NCBI RefSeq assembly: GCF_013166515.1
Contig: NZ_JABKKJ010000003.1
Coordinates: 1-64,000, forward strand
Length of the DNA stretch: 64,000 bases
Reading direction: 5' to 3'
DNA from: Xylanibacter caecicola
Lineage (GTDB): Bacteria > Bacteroidota > Bacteroidia > Bacteroidales > Bacteroidaceae
This document shows positions 23,988 through 34,017 of this stretch, one piece after another; position 1 is the first letter of the stretch; each line of letters begins with the position of its first letter. The notes under the pieces were generated by a model that saw only the letters and a list, made by a program, of their open reading frames with translations, had not been told where the DNA came from and did not search any database. Position numbers and translations under genes: made by a program.

Positions 23988-25265
23988 TTATTGTTTCGTT
24001 TTATTGTCAAGTCCGTTCCCGGTACTCACCAGTTTAAACAGTTTATCGCTCGGACGCACCTTCTCCGGTACGGCTATGCTTACGCGCGTGCCCTTCTCTG
24101 CCTTTGCCACGGCACCGTTGTCGCCGTGTATCTCGTCCGGCGTTACGTACATCACGCCCGTTGTAGGACCCGTGACAAGAAGCCTGTCGCCCGGTTCGAA
24201 CTCGCAAGCCTCGCAGGTAAACTCAGCCACTCCCAACTTTGAGAAATATTTCACGCCGCGTCCCACGTACACTTTCTTCTCCGTGGCGCAGCTCCCATAG
24301 TGGCTGTTCCACTCGCCGAGACGCTGCCCCTGATAGTATCCGTCCCAAAAACCGCGGTTGAAGACGGTGGCAAGACGCTTGTCCCACTCGTCCTTTTTCT
24401 CTTCTGTGAACGTCCCGTCGAGTACGCTCGCCATTGCCTCCTTGTAACACCTGATGACGCTGTAGACATATTCGGCACCACGTGCGCGTCCCTCTATCTT
24501 GAACACACGCACGCCGGCATTCATCATGCGGTCTATGAAGCGTATGGTCTTCAGATCCTTAGGACTCATTATATATTTGTTGTCTATTTCCAACTGGTCG
24601 CCCGTGTCGGTGTCAGTCACCGTATACGAGCGGCGGCACAGCTGCATGCACTCGCCCCGGTTTGCGCTGCGTCCCGTGTTGTTGAGGCTCAAATAACATT
24701 TTCCGCTTATCGCCATGCACAGCGCGCCGTGGCAGAACATCTCTATGCGGACGGGCTTTCCAGACGGTCCGCAGATGTTCTCTTCCACTATCCCGCGGTA
24801 TATCTCCGCCACCTGCTCCATGTTCAGCTCGCGTGCCAGTACCACCACATCGGCAAACCGGGCATAGAACTTAAGCGCCTCGATGTTCGATATGTTGAGT
24901 TGCGTGGACAGATGCACTTCCTGTCCCACGCTGTTGCAGTATGTCATCACCGCCACATCGCTCGCTATCACCGCCGATATGCCTGCCTCGCGGGCGGCAT
25001 CCACGATGGTGCGCATGGTTTTCAGATCCTCGCCGTATATTATCGTGTTTACCGTCAGGTATGTCTTTATGCCATGGGCGTGACACGTTTCCGCTATCTC
25101 GTGCAAGTCATCGACGGTGAATGTGTTTGCCGAGTGGGCACGCATGTTGAGCTGCCCGATGCCGAAATACACCGAGTCGGCGCCTGCCTGTATGGCAGCC
25201 GCGAGACTTTCTCTCGACCCCACGGGCGCCATTATCTCAAAATCAGATAACTGTTGCTGGTTCAT
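23988..25265 (-). CDS. Peptidase U32 family protein (RNA hydroxylation type)
   Basis: A 425-residue U32 protein. The family signature EMFCHGALCMAISGKCYLS is followed by NRGECMQLCRRSYTV, giving the conserved Cys cluster. Members once called collagenases include RlhA and TrhP, which act in 23S rRNA C2501 and tRNA U34 hydroxylation; protease activity is doubtful for this group. The start at 25265 (MNQQQL, then APVGSRESL) is preferred over the longer frame because the family begins there and a TACCTTTG promoter box ends only 5 bases before it. This implies a leaderless or nearly leaderless mRNA. It is divergent from the C1 peptidase gene. Confidence 0.9.
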   Translation of the reverse strand: MNQQQLSDFEIMAPVGSRESLAAAIQAGADSVYFGIGQLNMRAHSANTFTVDDLHEIAETCHAHGIKTYLTVNTIIYGEDLKTMRTIVDAAREAGISAVIASDVAVMTYCNSVGQEVHLSTQLNISNIEALKFYARFADVVVLARELNMEQVAEIYRGIVEENICGPSGKPVRIEMFCHGALCMAISGKCYLSLNNTGRSANRGECMQLCRRSYTVTDTDTGDQLEIDNKYIMSPKDLKTIRFIDRMMNAGVRVFKIEGRARGAEYVYSVIRCYKEAMASVLDGTFTEEKKDEWDKRLATVFNRGFWDGYYQGQRLGEWNSHYGSCATEKKVYVGRGVKYFSKLGVAEFTCEACEFEPGDRLLVTGPTTGVMYVTPDEIHGDNGAVAKAEKGTRVSIAVPEKVRPSDKLFKLVSTGNGLDNKTKQ

Positions 25266-25270
25266 GGCTG

Positions 25271-25278
25271 CAAAGGTA
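25271..25278 (-). promoter_or_regulatory. -7 box directly before the U32 start codon
   Basis: Minus-strand TACCTTTG followed by CAGCC and the ATG. If functional, transcription starts at or beside the start codon. Confidence 0.5.
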
Positions 25279-25343
25279 CTAAATATTTGCGTTATCCGCA
25301 CACATAAACCACGGCATATCAATGCAAAAACCGCTAAAAATGT

Positions 25344-25374
25344 TTTGCCGTGTATCGCTCTTGCCGTAACTTTG
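25344..25374 (+). promoter_or_regulatory. Promoter of C1-like peptidase lipoprotein gene
   Basis: TTTG (25344-25347), 19 bases, TAACTTTG (25367-25374): a full consensus pair, 50 bases before the ATG at 25425. Confidence 0.75.
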
Positions 25375-25424
25375 CACCGTTGTGCCAAGGCATGTCTGTT
25401 GCGGCAGAACTAAAGATATACTGT

Positions 25425-26447
25425 ATGATGAAGAAATACTTTACATTTTTCGCGGCAGTCGTCGTTCTCCTTTCGTGTGGCAGGAAGAGCGACGTTGCGC
25501 CGCCCGCGCCACGCTTCACCACAATATCCCTAATACGCACCACCCCCGTAAAGCATCAGGGCAGAGACGCCCTTTGCTGGGCATACGCCATGCTTGCAAC
25601 CATAGAGAGCGAGCATCTTATGCAGGGCGACTCGGTCAATCTCTCGCCCGACTATGTCGCGCGCATGCTGCTGCGTAGCGAGGCGGAGCGTCTTTACCTC
25701 ACCGGCGGGACGTCGCACATATCCCTTCGCGGAACCATGCCGCAACTTGTCCGCCTTATAATGCGCTACGGCGCAATGCCTTACGACTCGTACCGGTGTG
25801 ACGGCGATGTCGCCATGGCATGCCGCAAGATAGAGAATGCGGCGCAAAGGGCTGTCAGGGCGCGTACGGGACTCGACCGCTGGCGTGACAAGGTGGACGA
25901 CATTCTCGACCGCGACATCGCCCCGATGCCATATAATATATATATGTACGGCGCGCGATACACGCCCGTGGAGTTCGCTCGCAGCGTGTGCCGTCCCGAT
26001 GAATATATGGCGCTGACAAGTTTTACGCATCATCCTTTCGACGAGTATGCAGACCTTGAACTGCCCGACAACTACAGTCACGACACTTTTCTCAATCTTC
26101 CCATAGACACACTGATGCGCCGTGTAGAGACATCGCTCCTTGCCGGGCATCCTGTTTGCTGGGAAGGAGGCACACGCGGCGATGCCTTCTCGTTTTCGCG
26201 CGGCACAGCCTTCCTGCCCGACGAGAGCCGCACGGTGACGCAGGACGAGCGTCAGCGCGCCTTTGAGAGTTTCTCCGTCACCGATGACCACTGCATGGAG
26301 CTTGTAGGCATTGCCCGCGATGCCGCCGGCAGACGCTGGTTTATCTGCAAAAACTCATGGGGAACGGATAACCCTTACGGCGGCTTTATGTATATGTCGT
26401 ACAACTATGCGCGGCTCAACACCGTGGCGGTGATGATGCGGAAGTAG
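25425..26447 (+). CDS. Papain-like (C1-type) cysteine peptidase lipoprotein
   Basis: A 340-residue lipoprotein with signal peptide and lipobox VVLLSC (Cys 18). The papain triad is visible: Cys 51 in DALCWAYAM, His 289 in DDHCMEL and Asn 310 in KNSWGT. The region between the Cys and His motifs is about 235 residues, longer than in papain and similar to bleomycin-hydrolase-like (C1B) enzymes. No propeptide is seen before the Cys. It would act at the periplasmic side or cell surface; substrate unknown. ATG 25425 is used because it begins the signal peptide. Confidence 0.88.
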   Translation: MMKKYFTFFAAVVVLLSCGRKSDVAPPAPRFTTISLIRTTPVKHQGRDALCWAYAMLATIESEHLMQGDSVNLSPDYVARMLLRSEAERLYLTGGTSHISLRGTMPQLVRLIMRYGAMPYDSYRCDGDVAMACRKIENAAQRAVRARTGLDRWRDKVDDILDRDIAPMPYNIYMYGARYTPVEFARSVCRPDEYMALTSFTHHPFDEYADLELPDNYSHDTFLNLPIDTLMRRVETSLLAGHPVCWEGGTRGDAFSFSRGTAFLPDESRTVTQDERQRAFESFSVTDDHCMELVGIARDAAGRRWFICKNSWGTDNPYGGFMYMSYNYARLNTVAVMMRK

Positions 26448-26465
26448 CAAAAGCAGAAGGTAACA

Positions 26466-26515
26466 TCATAAGTCCTATAAGCCTTATAAATCCTATAGGA
26501 CCTATATTAACTATA
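26466..26515. repeat. Short tandem array, period about 10 (CCTATAAG)
   Basis: ATAAGTCCTATAAGCCTTAT then AAATCCTATAGGACCTATAT, in the 79-base gap between the peptidase and HAD genes. It is the same kind of array as at 9728. Confidence 0.6.
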
Positions 26516-26526
26516 ATATTGTAACA

Positions 26527-27183
26527 ATGAACTGTAAAACAAAACTTGTGATACTCGACTTCGACGGCACTCTTGCAGACACGCAGAGTCTGATAGTGAA
26601 CACCATGCAGCAGACTATACGCGAGCTTAATCTTCCGCCGCGCACCGACAGCCAGTGTGCGGCGATGATAGGACTGCCCCTGAAAAAGACCTTTACGCAA
26701 CTCATAGACATGGACGACGCCATGGGCGACAAGTGCGCCGAGACCTACACGCGGCTGTTTTTCGAGAACAACAAACCGGGTGCCGTGCCCGTGTTTCCGC
26801 ATGTGGTGGAGACGATAAAGGCGCTCCACGACGCCGGCACGACAATAACTATTGCCAGCAGCAGGGGCAGAGATACCCTCATCGATTTTCTAAGAGAGAT
26901 GAATATGGAGCAATATATCTCGTTTGTGATATGCGCCACCGATATAGATAATGCCAAGCCTGCCCCGGACATGGTGCTCGTGACGCTCGACAAGACCGGC
27001 ATATTGCCGCAGAATGCCATCGTAGTGGGCGACACACAGTTTGATGTTCTCATGGCACACCGCGCCGGAGTGCGTGCCGTGGGTGTGACATACGGCAACG
27101 GCACACGCGAGGAACTTGAGGAATTAGGCACCGAATATGTCATCGACAGCTTTGACAAACTGCGTGATATCGTCCTTGTCTGA
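26527..27183 (+). CDS. HAD hydrolase, phosphoglycolate-phosphatase-like
   Basis: A 218-residue HAD phosphatase with a helical cap. Motif I is ILDFDGTLADTQ, motif II TIASSRGR, motif III Lys in NAKPAPDMV, and motif IV VVGDTQFDVLMA. It resembles the Gph/PGP and beta-phosphoglucomutase group; substrate unknown. It follows a short tandem array and is itself followed 20 bases later by repeat B copy 4. Confidence 0.9.
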   Translation: MNCKTKLVILDFDGTLADTQSLIVNTMQQTIRELNLPPRTDSQCAAMIGLPLKKTFTQLIDMDDAMGDKCAETYTRLFFENNKPGAVPVFPHVVETIKALHDAGTTITIASSRGRDTLIDFLREMNMEQYISFVICATDIDNAKPAPDMVLVTLDKTGILPQNAIVVGDTQFDVLMAHRAGVRAVGVTYGNGTREELEELGTEYVIDSFDKLRDIVLV

Positions 27184-27203
27184 AAGCTATCTGTAACTAT
27201 ATG

Positions 27204-27314
27204 TAAATCAATATGATACCTTTCAGGCTCCAAAAGGTGCCCTTTCAGCCTCTGAAAGGTGGCATATTAGAGCCTGAAACGCCACCTTTTGCAAGCCGAA
27301 AGGTGGCGTTTTGT
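27204..27314 (+). repeat. Interspersed repeat family B, copy 4
   Basis: Begins AAATCAATATGATACCTTTC and continues with four units of about 19 bases, for example CCAAAAGGTGCCCTTTCAGC, CTGAAAGGTGGCATATTAGA and GAAACGCCACCTTTTGCAAG. Units alternate in direction, so the element can fold. It directly precedes repeat A copy 3. Confidence 0.7.
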
Positions 27315-27331
27315 GAAATGGGTATGTTTTT

Positions 27332-27467
27332 GAAAGGGAGATAGAGGGAGATAAGGGAAGATAAAAGGGAGATAAAGGACAAATGCCTTGTTGCTTAATC
27401 CAAGGACCATTGTCCTTTATCTCCCGTGGCGCAAGCCACATATCTTTTTTTATCTCCTTCTATCTAC
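27332..27467 (-). repeat. Interspersed hairpin repeat family A, copy 3
   Basis: In minus orientation relative to copies 1 and 2: GGGAGATAAAGGACAAATGC, loop TTGTTGCTTAATCC, GTCCTTTATCTCC, then GTGGCGCAAGCCACATATCT, which is the inverted core. Arms of AGGGAGATA and TATCTCC units flank it. The rest of the 470-base gap before SusC holds a promoter and no gene. Confidence 0.75.
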
Positions 27468-27513
27468 TTTATTGTAAAATGAAACCTCCGCCATAAAAAA
27501 AGATGTCAATTTA

Positions 27514-27543
27514 TTTGTTTTTAATAAATAAAAACTATCTTTG
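27514..27543 (+). promoter_or_regulatory. Promoter of susCD operon
   Basis: TTTG (27514-27517), 18 bases, TATCTTTG (27536-27543). The leader to the ATG at 27656 is over 100 bases long and contains no recognised motif. Confidence 0.6.
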
Positions 27544-27655
27544 CAATAACCTATGATGAACAAAAGCAGTTTGAGTTTCTGCACCTTGAATTAAATCTAA
27601 TAACACTTACGATTATTTTTTGATAAATTATTATTAACCAATTTAAAAATTACCG

Positions 27656-30600
27656 ATGAAGTATCAGAAAAACATGCGTCATCTATTAGATGTACTAAGT
27701 CACAGACACGGACGCGCGTTGGTTATTTGCGGACTTGCCGTTGGCACATTGTCAATGCCCGTTCCAATAGTAGCCGGCAGTGTTTTCGGGGGGTGAAATC
27801 TGCTGAAACACAGCAAGTTAACCAATCGAAAACAGTTAAAGGAAAGGTTGTAGATGACAACGGCGAACCGCTAATCGGCGTTACCGTTGCCGTAAAGGGT
27901 CAGACGGGCACCGGTTGTGTTACCGATGTAGACGGCAACTACTCTCTTTCAGTACCCTCAAACTCAACACTTGTATTCTCATACGTGGGTTACACTCCGG
28001 TTACGGTGAAAGCCGGAGGACAGTCAACCATTAATGTCACAATGAAATCCGATGCGCAGGAACTCGATGAAGTAGTAGCCATCGGTTATGGAACGATGAA
28101 GAAACGAGACCTTACAGGTGCAACGACTTCACTGCGCAGCGATGCCATAACATCCGTCATGGCGTCGAATCCTATCGAAGCATTGCAAGGAAAGTCTACC
28201 GGAGTTGCCGTGTTCACCAATAACCAGCCCGGCGAGGCGCCCACACTGCGCATCCGCGGCTCGGCGTCTATCAATGCCGGTACGGATCCTCTGTATGTTG
28301 TGGACGGATTTGCCTTGACAGACGGAAACATGAACGACATCAACCCTGCTGACATCGAGTCCATGGAAATATTGAAAGACGCTTCCGCGACGGCCATCTA
28401 CGGTTCGCGCGGTGCCAACGGTGTCGTGATGATCACCACGAAAAAAGGCTCTGAAGGAAAGCACAATATAACCGTCCATGCCAACATGGGAGTAAAGATG
28501 CGCTCACGCCTTATCGAGACAATCACCGGACAGGAGTTCATCGACTATCTTAACAAGGCTACAAAAATACAAGGCGGTACGGAACCTTTCCCCGGCGGAA
28601 CATACGACGGCAGGTTCTATGACTGGCAGGAGGGCGTAATAAAGAGTTCTGCGCTGACACAGGACTACGGGCTAATGCTCGACGGCATGAGTGGCGACAC
28701 AAGGTATATGTTCTCTGCCGGATATTACAATCAGGACGGACTGCTCGAGGCACAGGGATATGAGAAGTTCTCTCTGCACTCAAACCTTGAACACAAGTTC
28801 AATAAATGGTTCTCCATTGGTTCGAACATGCAGCTTACAAATTCGCGGCAGGACATCCTGACAAATCAGGTTACCAACGACCTGTTCCGCCTGGCATATC
28901 CTACCGATCTGCCATATAACGAGGACGGGTCTTACAACATTATCCAGCACGGAGAGGTGTTCAATCCGTTTGCAGACATGAATGCCACGGACGATTACAT
29001 CAAGAGTCTGCGTTTCATAGGCAACTTCTTTGCTCAGGTGAACTTCTCCGAGCACTTCAACTATAAGCTTAATATAGGTTACGACGTCAAGACCGCCAAC
29101 CGCTATCAGTTCATTTCATCGCAGACGGCGAAAGGAATACAGTCCGGCGCGACAACGGGTTCGGGCATGCACCGGTGGACAAAACAGGAGTCGCGCCTTA
29201 TGGATAACATCCTTACCTACAGCAATCAGTGGGGCGACCACCGCATGTCGCTCACCGGTGTCTATTCATGGCAGGACTATAAATACCGCTATTCGCAGAT
29301 GTCCGGTCAGTTCTCTAACGACGCGCTTGGCGCACACGACTTTGCCGGAGCATCTCCTGCTTCGCTCAAAGTTCAGAGCGACATCTACAGCAACCGCCTC
29401 ATCTCATGGACGGCACGCGGCACATACGCATACAAAGACCGCTATATGCTCACGGCGACAATACGTTTCGACGGTTCATCACGCTTCGGCGACGACAGCA
29501 AGTGGGGTACATTCCCGTCGGTCGGTCTGGCATGGCGCGCATCAGAGGAAAACTTCCTGAAGAACAATAAGATAATCACAAACCTGAAACTTCGTACCAG
29601 CTACGGCGTTACCGGTAACCAGGAGATTGGAAACTACCAGTCTTTGGCACGTCTGCAAACCTCGACCGGCAACGGCAACTATTCGGACGGAACAAACTCT
29701 ATCATAGGCTTCTATGAGGAAGTGGGCAACTCGAAACTGAAGTGGGAAAGCACCAAGCAGTTTGATGCAGGTTTCGACCTCACCCTTATCGACCGCATAT
29801 ATTTGAACTTCGATTACTACAACCGCCAGACAACGGACTTGCTCTACAACGTGCCGATACCGTCGACATCCGGCTATCAGAATGTTCTTAGCAACGTGGG
29901 CAAGGTTAGCAACTACGGCTTGGAGTTCTCGGCAAGTGCCGATGTCTATAAGGACAAGGATTGGACGGTAACCGTTGGAGGAAACTTCACGTACAACACG
30001 AACAAGATAAAGAAACTGTACGACGGGGCAGACCGCATCGTCATTCACGACGGAACAGCTTCGACTGGTCTGTCGAGAGTCCTTGAAGTGGGGCAGCCGG
30101 TCAACGGTGTCTATGCTTACCGCTCTTTGGGAATTATCAAGTCGCAGGAAGCATTGGACGCTTATCTTGAAAAGATGCCCGGTCTGAGAGGTACCGTGGG
30201 CATAGGTTCGGAAATGTATGAAGACGTGAACGGCGACGGCAAGCTCTCCATAGAGGATACAAAGTGCATCGGCAGCATAGAGCCGAAATATTTCTACGGT
30301 TTCAATCTCGGTGTGCAGTGGAAAGAGTTTAAACTGCAAGTATACGGACAAGGTGCTTTCAAATATGCTTCAATGTCGGGTGCCGAGAACCACTACACCA
30401 ACGGAACAAAATGGTCTGTGGGCTATCAGGACACCGGAAACTACGCGATGTGGATTGACAATAGTGTGAAGAACCAGATTGGTGTGCCTTCGAAAGACGG
30501 TTATCATGACATGTGGGACGCCGAGACCAATCCCAACGGAACAGCTCCCGGCATAGGTGCCAAGGGTGTTGTGCTTTCCAACCGCACCAACGCCGACTGG

Positions 30601-30804
30601 TCGTACTTCATCCTGAAGAACATCCAGATGAGCTATGATTTCACCAAACTCATCAATACAAGCTATATCAAGAGCCTTGTGTTCAATGTGAACTTCCAGA
30701 ACTTCATCACATCTGCAAACCACAACGGATACAACCCGGAGAACGGTGACATGTCCAACCCTTACGGCAAGACAGTGATATTTGGAGTTAATATCAAGTT
30801 CTAA
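27656..30804 (+). CDS. SusC-like TonB-dependent transporter, signal peptide out of frame
   Basis: An outer-membrane glycan importer of the SusC family: carboxypeptidase-like domain (VDDNGEPLIGVTV), plug with VVAIGYGTMKKRDLTGA and LRIRGSASINAGTDPLYVVD, then a beta-barrel ending in Phe. The open frame of the mature protein has only a TTG codon (27727) near its start and no signal peptide. A good signal peptide (MKYQKNMRHLL, then ALVICGLAVGTLSMP) begins at ATG 27656 in another frame and meets TGA right after six G (27788-27793). One more G would fuse it to GVKSAETQQ. So the gene is phase-off, broken or affected by a homopolymer sequencing error. SusD follows 22 bases after the stop. Confidence 0.88.
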
Positions 30805-30826
30805 GATTTAACCAAAAGCATATACA

Positions 30827-32446
30827 ATGAAGACATTTAAATATATGATGGCAGGCGTAGCCATGGCGGCTATGGCGGCAACAGGGGTATCGCTGACAAG
30901 CTGTAGCGACCTCGATGAGAATCCGTATACATTCATCGACCCGAACTCATACTATAAGACAGAGGCTGAGGTGCAGACCGGACTGACCGGAACCTACAAC
31001 CGTTTCCGTCGCCTGTACTCGGGAAACAACGCTCTATATCTGGCAGAGATAGAGATGCTTACGGAGCAGGGATGGCCCACATACAACAAGGACAACATGC
31101 ACGAGCTGTCGCAGTGGGTATATGCCAACAGCGAGTCTGTGGGCGGAGTGATGAAGATATGGGCGATGGCATACGAGTGCATCAACAGGGCGAACGTGGT
31201 GCTCGGACGTGTCGACGGAGTGAGCATGAGCGATGAGTCGCGTAAACGCATCAAGGGACAGGCGCTGTTCCTTAGAGGCTATACGTATTTCCACCTGCTG
31301 CGCCTGTTCGGCGGAGTGCCTCTCACAACCACTTATACAAACGGTGTTGAAGGGCTTGACATTCCGAGAGCATCGGTAGACGACACTTATAAACGCATTA
31401 TCGATGACCTTAAGCAGGCGGAAGAGTTCCTTCCTGTTCGCGGTACGAGCGGATACGAAGTCTGGCGCGCATCGAGAGGTTCTGCTCAGGCTGCGCTTGG
31501 CGAGGTGTATCTCTACAAGGCAACTATGAACGACAACAACAGGGAAGACCTGCAGTTGGCTAAAGACTACAGCTGGCAGGTTATCAATTCGAAAGTATAC
31601 AAGCTGATGCCGGAGTTCACCGATAACTTCTATTGGTTCAATGCCAATGCCAAGAACTGCGAAGAGTCGGTATTCGAGCTGCAATACTCAGAACAGGCAG
31701 GACAGAGCAACTGCATGCACATACGTTTCGGACTGGGACGTACCAACACCGCTTATATGGGATGCTACCAGTATGCACGCTTCGGCGTGTCGGGATTGCT
31801 CTATAAAGAAATGGTTGAGAAGGGTGACAAGCGTGCCAATGCCCTGCTTTCATATTTCGAAGGATTGTGCGGTCCTGACGCCAAGTCGCTTGTCTCGCAG
31901 CCTTGTCGGTATAACATAAACACCCTGTCGTGGGAACCGAAGGCATGGAATGACCGTCCGGCAGAGATGCGCGCCGTGTTCAACTGCAAGTATTTCGACA
32001 ACCGCACCAGCTTCTCGTTGGAAGCTCCTAATGCCAACTTCCCCATTCTGCGCTACTCCGAGGTGTTGCTCAACTATGCCGAGGCAGCCAATCTGCTGAA
32101 TGGCGGCGACGGTCTTGAACAACTCAACGACGTGCGCAAGCGTGCCGGTCTTGTTACTCTTCCCGAAGGAACGTCGCAGGCAGACATCGACAACGACATC
32201 CTTGACCAGCGCCGTTATGAGTTTGTGGGCGAGGGCAAGGTGTTCTTCGACGAGTTGCGCAAGGACAAACTTGCCGACTTCGCTACCGAGAAGTGCCGCA
32301 AGACAAAAGAACTCGGCATCACTTACATGTCCGACGAAATCGTGTTCAAGCCCAAGAAGACATATCTGTTCAAGATTCCGAAGGGAGACCTTGACAGCAA
32401 CAAGGCTCTTAAAGGTGCTCAGAACCCGGACAATGTGTCGAAGTAA
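30827..32446 (+). CDS. SusD-like nutrient-binding lipoprotein
   Basis: A 539-residue RagB/SusD-family surface lipoprotein that closes over its SusC partner and captures oligosaccharide. Signal peptide with lipobox SLTSC (Cys 26), followed by Ser-Asp-Leu-Asp. Family traits are the N-terminal segment SYYKTEAEVQTGLTGTYN, the helix with IKGQALFLRGYTYFHLLRLF, and C-terminal RYSEVLLNYAEAANLL and DQRRYEFVGEGKVFFDELR. It pairs with the SusC gene 22 bases upstream. The target glycan is suggested only by its neighbours (CE15 esterase and DUF5703 protein). Confidence 0.95.
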   Translation: MKTFKYMMAGVAMAAMAATGVSLTSCSDLDENPYTFIDPNSYYKTEAEVQTGLTGTYNRFRRLYSGNNALYLAEIEMLTEQGWPTYNKDNMHELSQWVYANSESVGGVMKIWAMAYECINRANVVLGRVDGVSMSDESRKRIKGQALFLRGYTYFHLLRLFGGVPLTTTYTNGVEGLDIPRASVDDTYKRIIDDLKQAEEFLPVRGTSGYEVWRASRGSAQAALGEVYLYKATMNDNNREDLQLAKDYSWQVINSKVYKLMPEFTDNFYWFNANAKNCEESVFELQYSEQAGQSNCMHIRFGLGRTNTAYMGCYQYARFGVSGLLYKEMVEKGDKRANALLSYFEGLCGPDAKSLVSQPCRYNINTLSWEPKAWNDRPAEMRAVFNCKYFDNRTSFSLEAPNANFPILRYSEVLLNYAEAANLLNGGDGLEQLNDVRKRAGLVTLPEGTSQADIDNDILDQRRYEFVGEGKVFFDELRKDKLADFATEKCRKTKELGITYMSDEIVFKPKKTYLFKIPKGDLDSNKALKGAQNPDNVSK

Positions 32447-32493
32447 AGGGATGTATGAACGACGGTCCGTGCGACTGTATTGACTGAATAACC

Positions 32494-32532
32494 GAGCCCT
32501 GAGAGTCGTGAAAGGCTTTCGGGGCTCTTTCT
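32494..32532 (+). terminator. Terminator after susD
   Basis: GAGCCCTGA pairs with TCGGGGCTC (9 bp including one G-U), followed by TTTCTTT. It lies about 48 bases after the SusD stop. Confidence 0.7.
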
Positions 32533-32671
32533 TTAGAAGTAGATAAGTGAAGATAAGGGGAGATAAAAGGAGATAAAGGACGAATTTCTGTTGCTTGTTT
32601 CAAAGCTATTGTCCTCTACCTCCTGTGGCGTCAGCCACATATCTCCTCCTATCTCCCCATTATCTCCTCCT
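32533..32671 (-). repeat. Interspersed hairpin repeat family A, copy 4
   Basis: AAGTAGATAAGTGAAGATAA arms, AGGAGATAAAGGAC, loop CTGTTGCTTGTTTC, GTCCTCTACCTCC, inverted core GTGGCGTCAGCCACATATC, and TATCTCC units. It sits between the susD terminator and the CE15 gene. Confidence 0.75.
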
Positions 32672-32706
32672 TCATAAAAAACCTCATATATATAATAAGG
32701 TATAGT

Positions 32707-33924
32707 ATGACAATAAAGAAGATTTTCATCAGCACCCTTGCAGTGGTGGTGTCGGCGACATGCTGTATGGCGCAATATGAGAGAAGAGTGGCAAACCGTG
32801 ACTTTTTCAAGGCATACTACAACAATGCCAACTATGATGAGGCGTTGGTTCCGGAGTATACGTTGCCCGACATGATGACCTGTCTTGACGGGACAAAGGT
32901 TACGGCTGCGGCAGAATGGGAGGACAAACGCCGCCCCGAGCTGATGCAACTCTTCACCACTTATATGTATGGCAGACAGCCACGGCAGGACTCTACATTC
33001 AGTTTTGAGACAGAGGGAAAAGACCGGAAAGTGTGGAACGGGAAAGCAATGAGAAGAGACATCATTCTGCATCTCACCTCCGACGGACCCGACGTAAGGC
33101 TTACTCTCGTATGGAAACACGACAAGAAAAGCGAAAACTTGCCCCGAAAGACAATCCTTGGACTGTCGTTTGCCGACAGCGACTCTATCTGGCAGTGGCG
33201 CAAGGACGGTTCCAGGGCAAAAGGAGGTGAGGCATGGCAGACCGATACTCTGCTTGACCGTGGATATGTGCTCGCCACTTTCCGCTATACAGACGCCGAG
33301 GCGGACAAGGCACGCGACGACTTCAAGACGAGCCGTCTGCACCGTCACTTCTATAAAAAAGGTCAGGACTATCCGCTGCCTGACGAATGGGGAGCGATAG
33401 CATGCTGGGCATGGACGGCAAGCAGGGCTCTCGACGCTATGGAAAAGCTCGCCGCTGATGTCGTTGATGTGTGCAACGTGACAGTCATGGGGCATTCGCG
33501 ACTTGGCAAGACGGCTCTGTGGGCGGGAGCCACCGACAGGCGTTTCGCCGCCGTGGTGTCTGTCAATTCCGGATGCTGCGGCGCTGCATTGTCGCGCCGT
33601 TGCGTAGGCGAGACAGTGGAATGTGTCAACGAGTGGAGCTATCACTGGTTCTGCGGAAACTTCAGACAGTTCAGTCATCGCGAGGAATACATGCCATTCG
33701 ACCAGCATGAACTGCTGGCAATGATTGCTCCACGTAAACTTATCGTGATAAGCGGGACGGAGGATTTGTGGGCAGATCCTAAGGGCGAAGAACTCGGCTG
33801 CCGGTTTGCCTTGCCGGCATACAGTCTGTACGGCAAGCCGCAGAATATCGTTTATTTATTGCGGGAGGGTCCCCATGCCGTATTGAAAAGCGACTGGAAC
33901 TTCATCATGCAGGCACTCCGTTGA
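32707..33924 (+). CDS. CE15-like glucuronoyl esterase
   Basis: A 405-residue secreted alpha/beta hydrolase similar to carbohydrate esterase family 15. Signal peptide cleaved after TCCMA. The nucleophile Ser 264 is in VMGHSRLGKTALWAGATD, the NSGCCGAALSRR segment matches the family's NGCGGS-like loop, and the catalytic His is His 390 in EGPHAVLKSDW. CE15 enzymes split esters between lignin alcohols and 4-O-methylglucuronic acid of xylan; some bacterial members have other uronate esters as substrates. It lies in the SusCD locus, so it probably removes an ester that blocks glycan breakdown. Confidence 0.85.
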   Translation: MTIKKIFISTLAVVVSATCCMAQYERRVANRDFFKAYYNNANYDEALVPEYTLPDMMTCLDGTKVTAAAEWEDKRRPELMQLFTTYMYGRQPRQDSTFSFETEGKDRKVWNGKAMRRDIILHLTSDGPDVRLTLVWKHDKKSENLPRKTILGLSFADSDSIWQWRKDGSRAKGGEAWQTDTLLDRGYVLATFRYTDAEADKARDDFKTSRLHRHFYKKGQDYPLPDEWGAIACWAWTASRALDAMEKLAADVVDVCNVTVMGHSRLGKTALWAGATDRRFAAVVSVNSGCCGAALSRRCVGETVECVNEWSYHWFCGNFRQFSHREEYMPFDQHELLAMIAPRKLIVISGTEDLWADPKGEELGCRFALPAYSLYGKPQNIVYLLREGPHAVLKSDWNFIMQALR

Positions 33925-34017
33925 AGTCATAACGTCTGTAATTCATCTTATAAATAAGGCAGGTACACAAATAAAAAGGCACCGTCTATATTAAAAAAGC
34001 AATAACATTTTTATATC

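Noticed and set aside
23988..25265. Secreted collagenase
   Set aside because: No signal peptide, and U32 proteins of this type are linked to RNA hydroxylation; the old protease name is not supported by the sequence.
32533..33708. 391-codon minus-strand frame opposite the CE15 gene
   Set aside because: Shadow of the esterase gene that continues through repeat A; no motif or start context.
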